From positions 1-10,247 of the forward strand of contig JAQUAE010000036.1 in the NCBI GenBank assembly GCA_028687395.1: a stretch of DNA of 10,247 bases, written 5' to 3'. The position numbers and the translations under genes were made by a program. The notes under the pieces were generated by a model. That model was not told the DNA's origin. It was given only the letters and a program-made list of their open reading frames with translations, and did no database searches. This DNA comes from Anaerolineales bacterium. GTDB taxonomy: Bacteria; Chloroflexota; Anaerolineae; Anaerolineales; UBA4823. Below, in pieces: positions 1-7,208 of this stretch. Within the stretch, counting starts at the first letter, position 1, and every line of letters starts with the position of its first letter.

Positions 1-142
1 CCAGGAGGGCCGGCGTGGAAAACCCATCTTCGACCTGGAAGGCGGAGACGCCATAGCGGTCCTCATTGCTCTTGCCGCTCATCCCGGGGTGGCTGACTGC
101 AGCTACATGCAAGTGTGCTCGCTGGGAGGGGATCAGGCCCAT
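1..142 (-). CDS. PP2C-type Ser/Thr protein phosphatase, N-terminal part (runs off left edge)
   Basis: Only the first 47 codons are in the window. The translation begins MGLIPSQRAH and carries SHPGMSGKSNEDRYGVSAF (residues 17-35). The G-x-S-NEDR-Y pattern is the first conserved PP2C/PPM motif, in which the Asp after Asn-Glu coordinates the catalytic metal pair. By family knowledge the enzyme removes phosphate from Ser/Thr of proteins, usually opposing a Hanks-type kinase. The start ATG at 142 lies inside the last codons of the upstream VWA/FHA gene (10-nt overlap) and is preceded by a strong GGAGG four bases away, so the two genes look translationally coupled. An FHA protein (phosphothreonine reader) next to a PP2C phosphatase fits a Ser/Thr phospho-signalling operon. 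The metal-binding DG motif and the rest of the catalytic domain lie outside the window, so activity cannot be judged. Confidence 0.82.
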   Translation of the reverse strand, partial: MGLIPSQRAHLHVAAVSHPGMSGKSNEDRYGVSAFQVEDGFSTPALL

Positions 143-2043
143 GCATCCTCCAGATGAACGACGGGCTTGCGTTGGATCTGCCCCTCTGGGAGGTTGAAGC
201 AGAAACCCACCCTACCGAAGAGGAGCAGGTCGCCGTGGTGCAAGCGCGCTCCCGTTGACGGCACCGGGGAGTAGTTCAGCCAGGTACCAGCCACGGAACC
301 CTCGTCAAAGAGCTGGAACGAGCCGTCCTCCTGGCGCACCAGGCGGGCGTGCAGGCCATCCACCGAAGCGTCGTCGAGCACCAGCATGGCCTGCCGGGCG
401 TCGCGGCCGATGGTCACCTCATTGGCGGTGATGGCGTACAGCGCCGAGGCAGACGTCTGGTCACCGGGAACCAACCGGCTGAGGTGAGCGCAAGCCTTAG
501 GGATGTGGCGCTTATCCGACCATTGCAGGCGGTTGGTCCAGCCCAATCCGCGGCGACCGGAAGCGCCGGATTTGACCTTCACCGGCTGGAGGGTTGGGTC
601 GTTCTTGGGGCGGCGCTTGCGCCGCGGGGTGCGGTGCGGGTCGGGACGGATTCGCCCACCGACGATCATCACCAGCACCAGCACCAAGCCGGATAAACCC
701 ACCATCACTCCGGCAATTACAGGGATGTGCCGCGTCAGTCCAGTCAACAGCGAAGCTGCCGGGCGTTTGACCTGCAGCACGACAGGGGTGTCGATCGTAC
801 TGCCCCGCAATCCCAGGCTGTCAATCGCTTCGGCGCGTAAGATGTGCTGGCCGGATTGGTTGTAGGCTTGTAAGTCCCAGGTGAACTGGTCGAAGGGCTC
901 GGCGCGGTTCTCATGCACCACCTGCTCATCGACGTACAGCGCCGAATAGGCAACCGGACGGGGGCGCCCATCGGGGAAATCGAACAACACCTGCACCCCC
1001 ACTTCCTGAGGGTAGAGGCTGGCCTCCGGGCTGGCGCTGGCGCTCTTTTCCGCAGTGGGTTCACGCACGATCTCAAGCTCAGGCAGCAGAAAGGCCAGGT
1101 TGGGTGGGCGCAGGTCGAATTCGAAGGCTTGCGGCGGGGAGGCGATCACCTCCTTCTCGGTAGAGATCACGGCTTTGAGCTCATGCTGCCCGCCAGCCTT
1201 GATCTTGGAGTCATAGGCAATGAAATAAATGTCCCGCAGGGGGTCGAGGTAGGTTTCCAGGTCAGGGATGATCTCGTCGCTCGAGAAAGCAGCGAATTGC
1301 CCGCCCGTCTCGCCAGCCAGGCGGATCAGGTCATCGGCGGTGCGGGTCAGGAAAGCTTCTGGGGGGGCCACCAGCCAGACGTAGACATGGACAGAGCGCT
1401 GGCGGGCGCGGTCGATCACGTTTTGCAACGCGAAGGACAGGTCGCCCTCCAGAGGGGCGGTGACGAACAAGACCATGCGCTCCATCCCCGGTCGCGGGGT
1501 CGGGTCGCCGGCCAGCTCTACCGCCTGCAGAAGCACATCGATGCCGGAACCGCTGCTTTGTTCGCTGACCTGGTACTCTTCCAGGACGTAGAACAGCTCC
1601 AGAGGGTTCGAGACGTGGCTGCGCTCAGGACCATTCGTCACCAACAGACTCAGGTCGTCCAGCGAGGAGCCCAGGCGCCGTTGAGCCCACTCAGCCAGAG
1701 ATTGAATGATCAGGTCATAGCGGGAGAAACCCTGAGAATCGCGGATCACGAAGGGGCGCCCGGGATTGAGGGCGATGACCAGTTGCACGCCGGGGCGCAG
1801 CTCTTGAAATTCGACCAGCGGCAGCGCCTCCCCATCCTCATGGATGGTGACGTCAGCGGCTTGCAAGCCATGCATGAACTTCCCCTGGGCATCGCTCACG
1901 TCCAGGAAGATAGAGATGCGCGGAAAATCCTCTGTCTGAGGGGGGGTCAACCTTGCATTGGCGCCGGTCTGCGCGCTGGCACTTTGCACACAAAACAGGC
2001 AAATGACCAGCAGCAACCAGCTCCAACGCCAGCCACTGTCCAT
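133..2043 (-). CDS. Membrane protein: exported VWA-like domain, one TM helix, cytoplasmic FHA domain
   Basis: 636 aa from the chosen start. Residues 1-24 are a signal peptide (hydrophobic LLLVICLFC core, ASA before Gln25). Residues about 83-280 look like a von Willebrand A fold (hydrophobic strand VQLVIAL, later strands MVLFVTA and VHVYVWLV), but the DxSxS metal site reads A-L-N-P-G (91-95), so metal binding is doubtful. Residues about 339-425 look like an Ig/cadherin-like beta domain. A transmembrane helix (about 440-461) is followed by a very basic stretch (464-481), placing the C-terminus in the cytoplasm. Residues about 537-617 form an FHA domain with Gly546-Arg547, His565 and GTW-L-N590; the usual phosphate-contacting Ser before His is Asp562. 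Role: probably a membrane sensor or scaffold linked to the PP2C phosphatase encoded next. An upstream in-frame TTG at 2097 would put extra residues before the signal peptide and overlaps the likely promoter; ATG at 2052 is another alternative. Specific function is unknown. Confidence 0.85.
   Translation of the reverse strand: MDSGWRWSWLLLVICLFCVQSASAQTGANARLTPPQTEDFPRISIFLDVSDAQGKFMHGLQAADVTIHEDGEALPLVEFQELRPGVQLVIALNPGRPFVIRDSQGFSRYDLIIQSLAEWAQRRLGSSLDDLSLLVTNGPERSHVSNPLELFYVLEEYQVSEQSSGSGIDVLLQAVELAGDPTPRPGMERMVLFVTAPLEGDLSFALQNVIDRARQRSVHVYVWLVAPPEAFLTRTADDLIRLAGETGGQFAAFSSDEIIPDLETYLDPLRDIYFIAYDSKIKAGGQHELKAVISTEKEVIASPPQAFEFDLRPPNLAFLLPELEIVREPTAEKSASASPEASLYPQEVGVQVLFDFPDGRPRPVAYSALYVDEQVVHENRAEPFDQFTWDLQAYNQSGQHILRAEAIDSLGLRGSTIDTPVVLQVKRPAASLLTGLTRHIPVIAGVMVGLSGLVLVLVMIVGGRIRPDPHRTPRRKRRPKNDPTLQPVKVKSGASGRRGLGWTNRLQWSDKRHIPKACAHLSRLVPGDQTSASALYAITANEVTIGRDARQAMLVLDDASVDGLHARLVRQEDGSFQLFDEGSVAGTWLNYSPVPSTGARLHHGDLLLFGRVGFCFNLPEGQIQRKPVVHLEDAWA
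147..151 (-). promoter_or_regulatory. Ribosome binding site for the PP2C gene
   Basis: Read on the minus strand this is GGAGG, four bases before the ATG at 142. It lies inside the last codons of the upstream VWA/FHA gene. It decides the PP2C start and implies translational coupling of the two genes. Confidence 0.7.
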
Positions 2044-2050
2044 GCCACCC

Positions 2051-2059
2051 ATTTTAGCA
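2051..2059 (-). promoter_or_regulatory. Possible extended -10 promoter for the VWA/FHA-PP2C operon
   Basis: The minus strand reads TGC followed by TAAAAT, the extended -10 form (TGn plus a one-mismatch TATAAT). No good -35 box is visible at 16-18 bp upstream, which extended -10 promoters can tolerate. Transcription would begin at about 2043-2044, right at the ATG used here, so the mRNA may be leaderless. This is inferred from spacing only. Confidence 0.4.
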
Positions 2060-2105
2060 TAAGTTCCCTGACGGGGCGCGCCGCCAGCGCAGCTCAAGAT
2101 CGGGC

Positions 2106-2133
2106 TTGACCTCCCGCAAGCAGGGGTTATAAT
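2106..2133 (+). promoter_or_regulatory. Sigma-70-type promoter of gmd
   Basis: TTGACC (2106-2111) and a perfect TATAAT (2128-2133) are separated by 16 bp. Transcription would start near 2140, about 27 nt before the gmd ATG. The layout, including the GGGGT just before the -10 box, is repeated at the regulator gene (9202-9229). Confidence 0.8.
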
Positions 2134-2150
2134 TCAATCACTGAATTTTA
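2128..2150 (+). promoter_or_regulatory. Operator-like inverted repeat overlapping the gmd -10 box
   Basis: AATTCA (2131-2136) and TGAATT (2142-2147) form a perfect 6-bp inverted repeat with a 5-bp spacer centred on 2139. The outer bases TA (2128-2129) and TA (2149-2150) continue the symmetry, with one mismatched pair between. It covers the -10 box and the predicted start site, the classic position for a repressor that blocks RNA polymerase. The same element, with a different 3-bp centre, lies at 9224-9246 before the winged-helix regulator gene. Confidence 0.65.
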
Positions 2151-2166
2151 CACCAGGGAGAACAAC

Positions 2167-3135
2167 ATGCCGCGTGCGATCATCACAGGGATAACCGGGC
2201 AAGATGGATCCTATCTCGCCGAATTCCTGCTGAACAAGGGTTATGAAGTCATCGGCATGGTGCGCCGCTCGAGTACGATCACCTTTGAGCGCGTGCACCA
2301 CATTCAGGATGCCATTACCATTGTGCAAGGTGACCTGCATGACCAGAGCTCCCTAGTGGACGTGATCGAGCAGTACCGTCCCGAGGAGGTCTACAACCTG
2401 GCGGCGCAGTCCTTCGTGCCCACCTCCTGGAACCAACCCGTCCTGACCGGCGAGGTCACTGCACTGGGCGTGACCCGCTTGCTGGAGGCCATCCGCCTGG
2501 TGAACCCGGAGACGCGCTTCTACCAGGCTTCCTCCAGTGAGATGTTTGGCAAGGCTGTGGAGGTGCCGCAACGGGAAACCACCCCCTTCTACCCACGCAG
2601 CCCCTATGGGGTAGCCAAGGTCTATGGACACTGGATCACGGTGAATTATCGCGAGTCCTATGACCTGTTTGCCGTCTCGGGCATACTGTTCAATCACGAA
2701 AGTCCGCGGCGCGGCCTGGAATTCGTCACCCGCAAGATCAGCCACGGGGTGGCGCGCATCAAGCTGGGGCTGGTGGACAGCCTGCGCCTGGGCAACCTGG
2801 AGGCGCGCCGGGATTGGGGCTACGCCGGCGATTACGTCGAAGGTATGTGGCTGATGTTGCAGAACGCCACGCCCAAGGATTACGTGCTGGGCACTGGGGA
2901 GACGCACTCAGTGCGCGAGTTCTGCGAGGTCGCCTTTCGCCACGTCGGGCTGGATTACGACAAGTATGTCGTTCAGGACCAGCGTTACTACCGCCCGGCG
3001 GAGGTGGACCTGCTGGTGGCCGACCCTTCCCGGGCGCAAACCGAGCTGGGCTGGAAACCCAAGGTCAATTTTCAGGAGCTGGTCAGCTTAATGGTAGAGT
3101 CGGATCTGAAACTGGTCAGCCAAGAAGTCCGCTAG
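2167..3135 (+). CDS. gmd: GDP-mannose 4,6-dehydratase
   Basis: 322 aa. Converts GDP-D-mannose to GDP-4-keto-6-deoxy-D-mannose, the branch point to GDP-fucose, GDP-rhamnose, GDP-6-deoxytalose and GDP-perosamine, in the cytoplasm. It is an extended short-chain dehydrogenase. The NAD(P)-binding motif is G8-ITG11-QDG14, followed by R33-R34-S35. The catalytic set is Ser123/Glu125 (in ASSSEMFG) and Tyr147-xxx-Lys151 (in SPYGVAK). Two stretches are hallmarks of Gmd: FNHESPRRG (175-183) and RRDWGYAGDYVEGMWLMLQ (214-232). It is somewhat shorter than the roughly 370-residue E. coli enzyme, but all core motifs are present. The start has a good ribosome site, AGGGAG (2155-2160), six bases upstream. It is the first gene of a plus-strand series of glycosyltransferases. 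No GDP-fucose synthase or GDP-rhamnose reductase is recognisable in the window, so the final sugar is unknown. The promoter carries the operator shared with the regulator gene. Confidence 0.95.
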   Translation: MPRAIITGITGQDGSYLAEFLLNKGYEVIGMVRRSSTITFERVHHIQDAITIVQGDLHDQSSLVDVIEQYRPEEVYNLAAQSFVPTSWNQPVLTGEVTALGVTRLLEAIRLVNPETRFYQASSSEMFGKAVEVPQRETTPFYPRSPYGVAKVYGHWITVNYRESYDLFAVSGILFNHESPRRGLEFVTRKISHGVARIKLGLVDSLRLGNLEARRDWGYAGDYVEGMWLMLQNATPKDYVLGTGETHSVREFCEVAFRHVGLDYDKYVVQDQRYYRPAEVDLLVADPSRAQTELGWKPKVNFQELVSLMVESDLKLVSQEVR

Positions 3136-3167
3136 CCAGTTTTCCCTCAGCGCAGAAGTCGCCCCGC

Positions 3168-4955
3168 ATGCTCAACCCGGACACCCCTCTCGCATTACCC
3201 GCCTGCGAACGGAAATTTGCCCTGGTGCCCCTGGCTGCCTGCTTCGTCGCCCCCGCGCTCTTGAATTACTGGCTGGGCCGTTCAGCAGGAATCCCGTGGG
3301 GGTGGCGCCTGGGGGTGAGTGGAGCGACCATCCTGGCTGGCGCTCTGATATGGAAGGCATGCGCCCGGCGTGGGAATTGGGCAGCGCTGCTGCTGGCTTC
3401 GACAGCCTTCATCACAGCAGCTCTGAAACTCGGCTCATTCATTGCCGCTATCAACGCTCATCCGCTGGCGCAAGATTGGTCCGAGGGTAGCCAGTTCTAC
3501 TACGCCTCGCTCTTCTTCTCGCCCAAGATCTATGGCTTTCAGACCGCGCTGCCGGTGCTACACCCAGCGCAGTACCTGATGCAATCCCTGCCGTTCCTGG
3601 CCGGGCGCGTCCCAATCTGGGCCATGCGCCTGTGGGAAGCTACCCTGTGGGTGACCACGCCCTTGATTACCGCCTGGTTGCTGATCAGGCGCCTGCAGCT
3701 TCCCGGCGGCGCGCTGCGGTGGGCATTCCTGGCCTGGTCGTTCTGCTACCTGCTCGCCGGCCCAGTGTATTACCACCTGTTCGTAGCGGTGATCCTGGTA
3801 TTGGGGGCGGTCAAGTGGCCAGCGAGCGATCGGCGAGGCCGGCTCCTTTCCCTGACTGCTCTCCTGGCAGCCTCGTTGTGGGCCGGAATCAGCCGGGTGA
3901 ACTGGTTCCCGGTGCCTGGGATGCTGGCAGCAGGCCTTTATTTCATCGAGAACGACGTCGGTCCGCAAAAGCCGTGGAGGTACCTGCGCGCGCCCTTGCT
4001 GATGGCCGGGGCGGGCAGCCTGACGGCGCTGGCGGCGCACCTGGCCTACATCCCTATCTCCGGCAACCCTGCGAATTACTTCGCCTCCAGCTACACCTCC
4101 CCCCTGGTGTTGCGCCGCTTATTGCCCAACCCGACCTTCCCACCCGGTATCCTGCTTGGCGTCCTGGCCGTCTCGCTGCCCTTGCTCGCCCTGGTTGGCC
4201 TGTCGCTGCAAGCGGATGGCAGGCGTATCCACCTCCTGCGCCTGGCGGGGTTGGCGAGCATGCTGGGAGTGCTCTTCGGCGGCGGGTTGTTGGTCAGCAC
4301 CAAGGTCGGCGGAGGCAGCAACCTGCACAACCTGGATGCTTTCATGGTTCTGCTGTGGATCACGAGCACCGCGCTCGTCTTCCGGCGTTACCGCGGCGAC
4401 CATCCTCATGAAGGCACGCCGGCGCGCAGCCTGCCCGGCGCCACGCGTTGGGGAGGAGCCCTCCTGGCACTCGCCGTCCTGGCGCCACTGGCCTTCGCTT
4501 TCCCGGCAGGGCAACCCGTCTCGCGCCTGGGGGAAGTGGAGACCGGGAAGCTCCTCTCCAGGCTTCAAGGGTACGTGGACGAGGCGGTTCGCCGCGGCGG
4601 CGAGGTGGTCTTCATCACCAACCGTCACCTGCTCACCTTTGCTACCATCGATGGAGTGCGCCTGGTGCCTGAATACGAAAAAGTGTTCTTGATGGAAATG
4701 GCTATGGCAGGCAACCGAGGATACCTGGATCGGTTTTATAATGACCTGAAATCTCACCGCTTTGCGCTGATCGTGAGCGACCCGCTGCTCACCGGGTTAG
4801 ACAGCCGCGGAAAACCGTTCAGCGCGGAGGACGAAATCTGGAACAAAGTGGTGGCCAGAAAAATCCTGTGTTACTACCAGCCCTATAAGACCTTCAGCAT
4901 CGCCCACCTGCAGCTTCTCACCCCGCGAGCGGACGGCGGCGAGGGTTGCCCATAA
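3168..4955 (+). CDS. Polytopic membrane protein, GT-C glycosyltransferase-like
   Basis: 595 aa. About 10-12 hydrophobic segments are visible up to residue about 446 (for example 16-37, 44-65, 70-96, 183-215, 326-347, 356-377, 387-405, 427-446), followed by a soluble tail of about 150 residues that should lie outside the cytoplasm. Acidic D103-W-S-E106 sits in the loop after the third hydrophobic segment, where GT-C enzymes carry their catalytic or metal-binding acids. By family knowledge such proteins transfer sugars from polyprenyl-phosphate donors on the outer face of the membrane. Another clear motif is KVGGGSNLHNLDAF (379-392). I do not recognise a specific substrate or named family. The ATG at 3168 starts 32 nt after the gmd stop and lacks a convincing Shine-Dalgarno. 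The open frame extends upstream inside gmd, but that part is a shadow of gmd. It is probably co-transcribed with gmd and the GT2 gene. Confidence 0.75.
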   Translation: MLNPDTPLALPACERKFALVPLAACFVAPALLNYWLGRSAGIPWGWRLGVSGATILAGALIWKACARRGNWAALLLASTAFITAALKLGSFIAAINAHPLAQDWSEGSQFYYASLFFSPKIYGFQTALPVLHPAQYLMQSLPFLAGRVPIWAMRLWEATLWVTTPLITAWLLIRRLQLPGGALRWAFLAWSFCYLLAGPVYYHLFVAVILVLGAVKWPASDRRGRLLSLTALLAASLWAGISRVNWFPVPGMLAAGLYFIENDVGPQKPWRYLRAPLLMAGAGSLTALAAHLAYIPISGNPANYFASSYTSPLVLRRLLPNPTFPPGILLGVLAVSLPLLALVGLSLQADGRRIHLLRLAGLASMLGVLFGGGLLVSTKVGGGSNLHNLDAFMVLLWITSTALVFRRYRGDHPHEGTPARSLPGATRWGGALLALAVLAPLAFAFPAGQPVSRLGEVETGKLLSRLQGYVDEAVRRGGEVVFITNRHLLTFATIDGVRLVPEYEKVFLMEMAMAGNRGYLDRFYNDLKSHRFALIVSDPLLTGLDSRGKPFSAEDEIWNKVVARKILCYYQPYKTFSIAHLQLLTPRADGGEGCP

Positions 4956-4969
4956 AGCCAGCCAAGGTT

Positions 4970-4974
4970 GGAGG
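4970..4974 (+). promoter_or_regulatory. Ribosome binding site for the GT2 gene
   Basis: GGAGG lies five bases before the ATG at 4980. It decides the start in favour of ATG over an in-frame TTG at 4968 that would overlap the site. Confidence 0.75.
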
Positions 4975-4979
4975 AAAGC

Positions 4980-5954
4980 ATGCACCTTTCCCTGATCTTA
5001 CCCGTCTTCAATGAGAAGGAGAACCTGGCGACGCTATACGCCCGCATCCAAAAGACGTTGGGCGGCATGCCTGGATTGGCGTGGGAAGCCGTCTTCGTAG
5101 ACGACGGCAGCCAGGATGGCAGCCCCGCCGTGCTGGAGGAGCTGGCAGCGCAGGACCCCGAGCACGCCCGCGCCATCCTGCTGCGCAGGAATTACGGGCA
5201 GACCGCAGCCATCGCCGCCGGAATCGACCACTCCCAGGGGGAGGTCATCGTGCTGATGGACGCCGACCTGCAGAACGACCCGGCCGACATCCCAATCATG
5301 CTGGAGCAGATCGAGCAAGGGATGGACGTGGTCAGCGGCTGGCGCCAGGACCGCCAGGATATCTTCCTCACCCGGGTGTTGCCCTCGCGCATGGCCAACT
5401 GGCTGATCTCCAAGGTCACCGGCGTGCATCTGCACGATTACGGCTGCACGCTGAAGGCCTATCGCCGGGAGGTGCTGACCGGCTTCCGCCTGTATGGTGA
5501 GATGCATCGCTTCATCCCCGCTTATGCCCATTCGGTAGGGGCTAGAATCTGCGAGGTGCCGGTCAGGCATCACGCCCGCGAACACGGCAGGACGAAATAC
5601 GGGTTGAACCGCACGGTCAAGGTCTTGCTCGACCTGTTCACCGTCAAGTTCCTGATCGGCTACGCCAACAAGCCCATCTACCTGTTTGGCGGGGCGGGCA
5701 TCGTGTTGATCGTTTTGAGCGGGCTGACGCTGGCCTTCCTGCTCGTGCGCAGGCTGGGATGGCACATCTCGGTATTACAATCGCCGCTGTTCCAGATGAG
5801 CGCCATGGTCTTCATATTGGGCGTGCAATCCATCCTAATGGGGCTGATCGCCGAACTGCTCGCTCGCACCTACCACGAATCGCAACAAAAACCCACCTAC
5901 ACGGTCAGAAAGCTGGTCGGCATTTCCGGCAGGCCTCCTGGCAAAACGGTCTGA
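4980..5954 (+). CDS. Family 2 glycosyltransferase, polyprenyl-phosphate sugar transferase type (GtrB/ArnC/DPM1-like)
   Basis: 324 aa. The N-terminal GT-A domain starts LILPVFNEKENL. It carries D41-D42-G43-S44 for the nucleotide and D94-A95-D96 followed by LQNDP for the metal. Further landmarks are HDYGCTLKAYRREV (152-165) and REHGRTKYG (200-208), typical of enzymes that move a sugar from a nucleotide donor to undecaprenyl or dolichyl phosphate on the cytoplasmic face. Two transmembrane helices follow (about 232-257 and 272-296), as in GtrB/ArnC relatives. The product, a lipid-phosphate sugar, would be a donor for GT-C enzymes such as those encoded on either side. The sugar cannot be read from sequence. 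The gene begins 24 nt after the GT-C stop and its TGA overlaps the next ATG (TGATG), so it belongs to the same operon. Confidence 0.92.
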   Translation: MHLSLILPVFNEKENLATLYARIQKTLGGMPGLAWEAVFVDDGSQDGSPAVLEELAAQDPEHARAILLRRNYGQTAAIAAGIDHSQGEVIVLMDADLQNDPADIPIMLEQIEQGMDVVSGWRQDRQDIFLTRVLPSRMANWLISKVTGVHLHDYGCTLKAYRREVLTGFRLYGEMHRFIPAYAHSVGARICEVPVRHHAREHGRTKYGLNRTVKVLLDLFTVKFLIGYANKPIYLFGGAGIVLIVLSGLTLAFLLVRRLGWHISVLQSPLFQMSAMVFILGVQSILMGLIAELLARTYHESQQKPTYTVRKLVGISGRPPGKTV

Positions 5955-7108
5955 TGCGCATCCTGGTGTTGGTCCACGAATACCCTCCCATTGGGGGCGG
6001 AGGGGGCAAGGTGGCGCAGGACATCTGCCGCGGCCTGGCGAGGCGCGGCCACGAGCTGCACGTGCTGACCGCGCACGTGCCAGGCCTGCCGCGTGAGGCG
6101 GAGATCGACGGGATGCGCGTCACCCGCCTGCCCAGCGGGAGGCGTTCACGGTATAAGGCTGGGCTGGGAGCGATGAGCGGATTCGTCCTGGCGGGCTTTT
6201 TCCACGCCCTGCGCCTGACGCGCGCTTGGAAGCCGCACCTCATCCACGCCCATTTCGCCGTGCCAGCCGGTCCCATCGCCTGGGGGCTGCACCGCGCGTG
6301 CAAGCTCCCCTATGTGCTCACCATCCACCTGGGGGATATCCCCGGCGGCGTCCCGGAAAAGACCAGCAGATGGTTCCGCTGGATTTACCCGCTGACGCCC
6401 CCCATCTGGCGCGAGGCGGCACGGGTGATTGCCGTCAGCCAGTACTCACGCGATTTGGCAGCCGGACGCTACCCGGTGGACATCCAGGTCATCCCTAACG
6501 GGGTGGAAGTGGACGCGCTCAGGCCCGGCTCGGTGCGCGCCGGGAACCCACCGTGCATCGCCTTCGCTGGCAGGTTCGTCCCCCAGAAGGACCCACTGAC
6601 GCTGGTGCGCGCCCTGCTCGCCCTGAGCGACCTGCCCTGGAGGTGCATTTTGATCGGGGATGGCGAGCTGCGCGGACGCATGGAGCAGGCCATCAGCGAG
6701 AGCGGCTTGCAGGAGCGCTTCCTGTTCACCGGCTGGGTCTCCTCAGAGGAGGTCTTGCAGCGCTTCGCCGCCAGCGACATCCTGTTCATGCCCTCCCTCA
6801 GCGAGGGCATGCCGGTGGCAGGTTTGCAGGCGCTGGCGATGGGCCTGGCCATCGTCGCCAGCCGGGTGGGCGCCTTCTCCGAACTGGTCGACGAAGGGCA
6901 CAATGGCTACCTGGCGGGGGTTGGGGACGTCACCGGCTTTAGCCAGGCGCTACGTAAGCTGCTCGGCGACCGGGCGCACCTGCAACGCTGCCGGGAAGCC
7001 AGCCTGGAGAAAGCCAGCGCCTTCGACCTGGAGGCAGTCACCGAGGCGTACCACCAGGCGCTGCTTGACGTCGCCGGGGCTCGAAAGTTCCCCGCGCCGG
7101 AGGTATAA
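5954..7108 (+). CDS. Family 4 glycosyltransferase (GT-B fold)
   Basis: 384 aa. Retaining GT-B glycosyltransferase acting on the cytoplasmic face. The N-terminal acceptor domain has the glycine-rich loop EYPPIGGGGGKVAQ (9-22) and HAHFAVPAG (98-106). The C-terminal nucleotide-sugar domain begins at VIPNGVEVDALRPG (179-192) and includes AGRFVPQKDP (205-214; Arg207 and Lys212 are the usual diphosphate contacts), IGDGELR (234-240) and SEGMPVAGLQALAMG (283-297). In the family EX7E signature the first Glu is Glu284, but the second position is Gln292. The start is fixed by the ATG at 5954 overlapping the GT2 stop by one base (TGATG), and MRILVLVHEYPP is a normal GT4 beginning. The open frame upstream of it is a shadow of the GT2 gene. 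Donor and acceptor are unknown. It probably adds a sugar to a growing polysaccharide or lipid-linked oligosaccharide. Confidence 0.92.
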   Translation: MRILVLVHEYPPIGGGGGKVAQDICRGLARRGHELHVLTAHVPGLPREAEIDGMRVTRLPSGRRSRYKAGLGAMSGFVLAGFFHALRLTRAWKPHLIHAHFAVPAGPIAWGLHRACKLPYVLTIHLGDIPGGVPEKTSRWFRWIYPLTPPIWREAARVIAVSQYSRDLAAGRYPVDIQVIPNGVEVDALRPGSVRAGNPPCIAFAGRFVPQKDPLTLVRALLALSDLPWRCILIGDGELRGRMEQAISESGLQERFLFTGWVSSEEVLQRFAASDILFMPSLSEGMPVAGLQALAMGLAIVASRVGAFSELVDEGHNGYLAGVGDVTGFSQALRKLLGDRAHLQRCREASLEKASAFDLEAVTEAYHQALLDVAGARKFPAPEV

Positions 7109-7208
7109 ACACTCACCCGGCCCGGCAGCATACGCTTGGGGAGGCGGCGCCACACGACAGCGAGTAGGATTGCACCCGCACCAACCTGACCTCGAAGAGG
7201 CTTTACCG

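Noticed and set aside
913..2109. Long open frame on the plus strand opposite the VWA/FHA gene (398 codons)
   Set aside because: The minus-strand frame has a signal peptide, TM helix and FHA motifs. The plus-strand translation has no recognisable domain and is low-complexity, typical of an antisense shadow in GC-rich DNA.
2814..3167. Upstream in-frame extension of the GT-C gene into gmd
   Set aside because: This part overlaps clearly conserved gmd sequence and reads as Arg/Gly-rich filler. The hydrophobic protein begins after the ATG at 3168.
7109..7208. Separate promoter in the 100-nt gap before the second GT-C gene
   Set aside because: A TATAAA-like string occurs at the end of the GT4 gene, but no matching -35 box is visible and the shared operator motif is absent.
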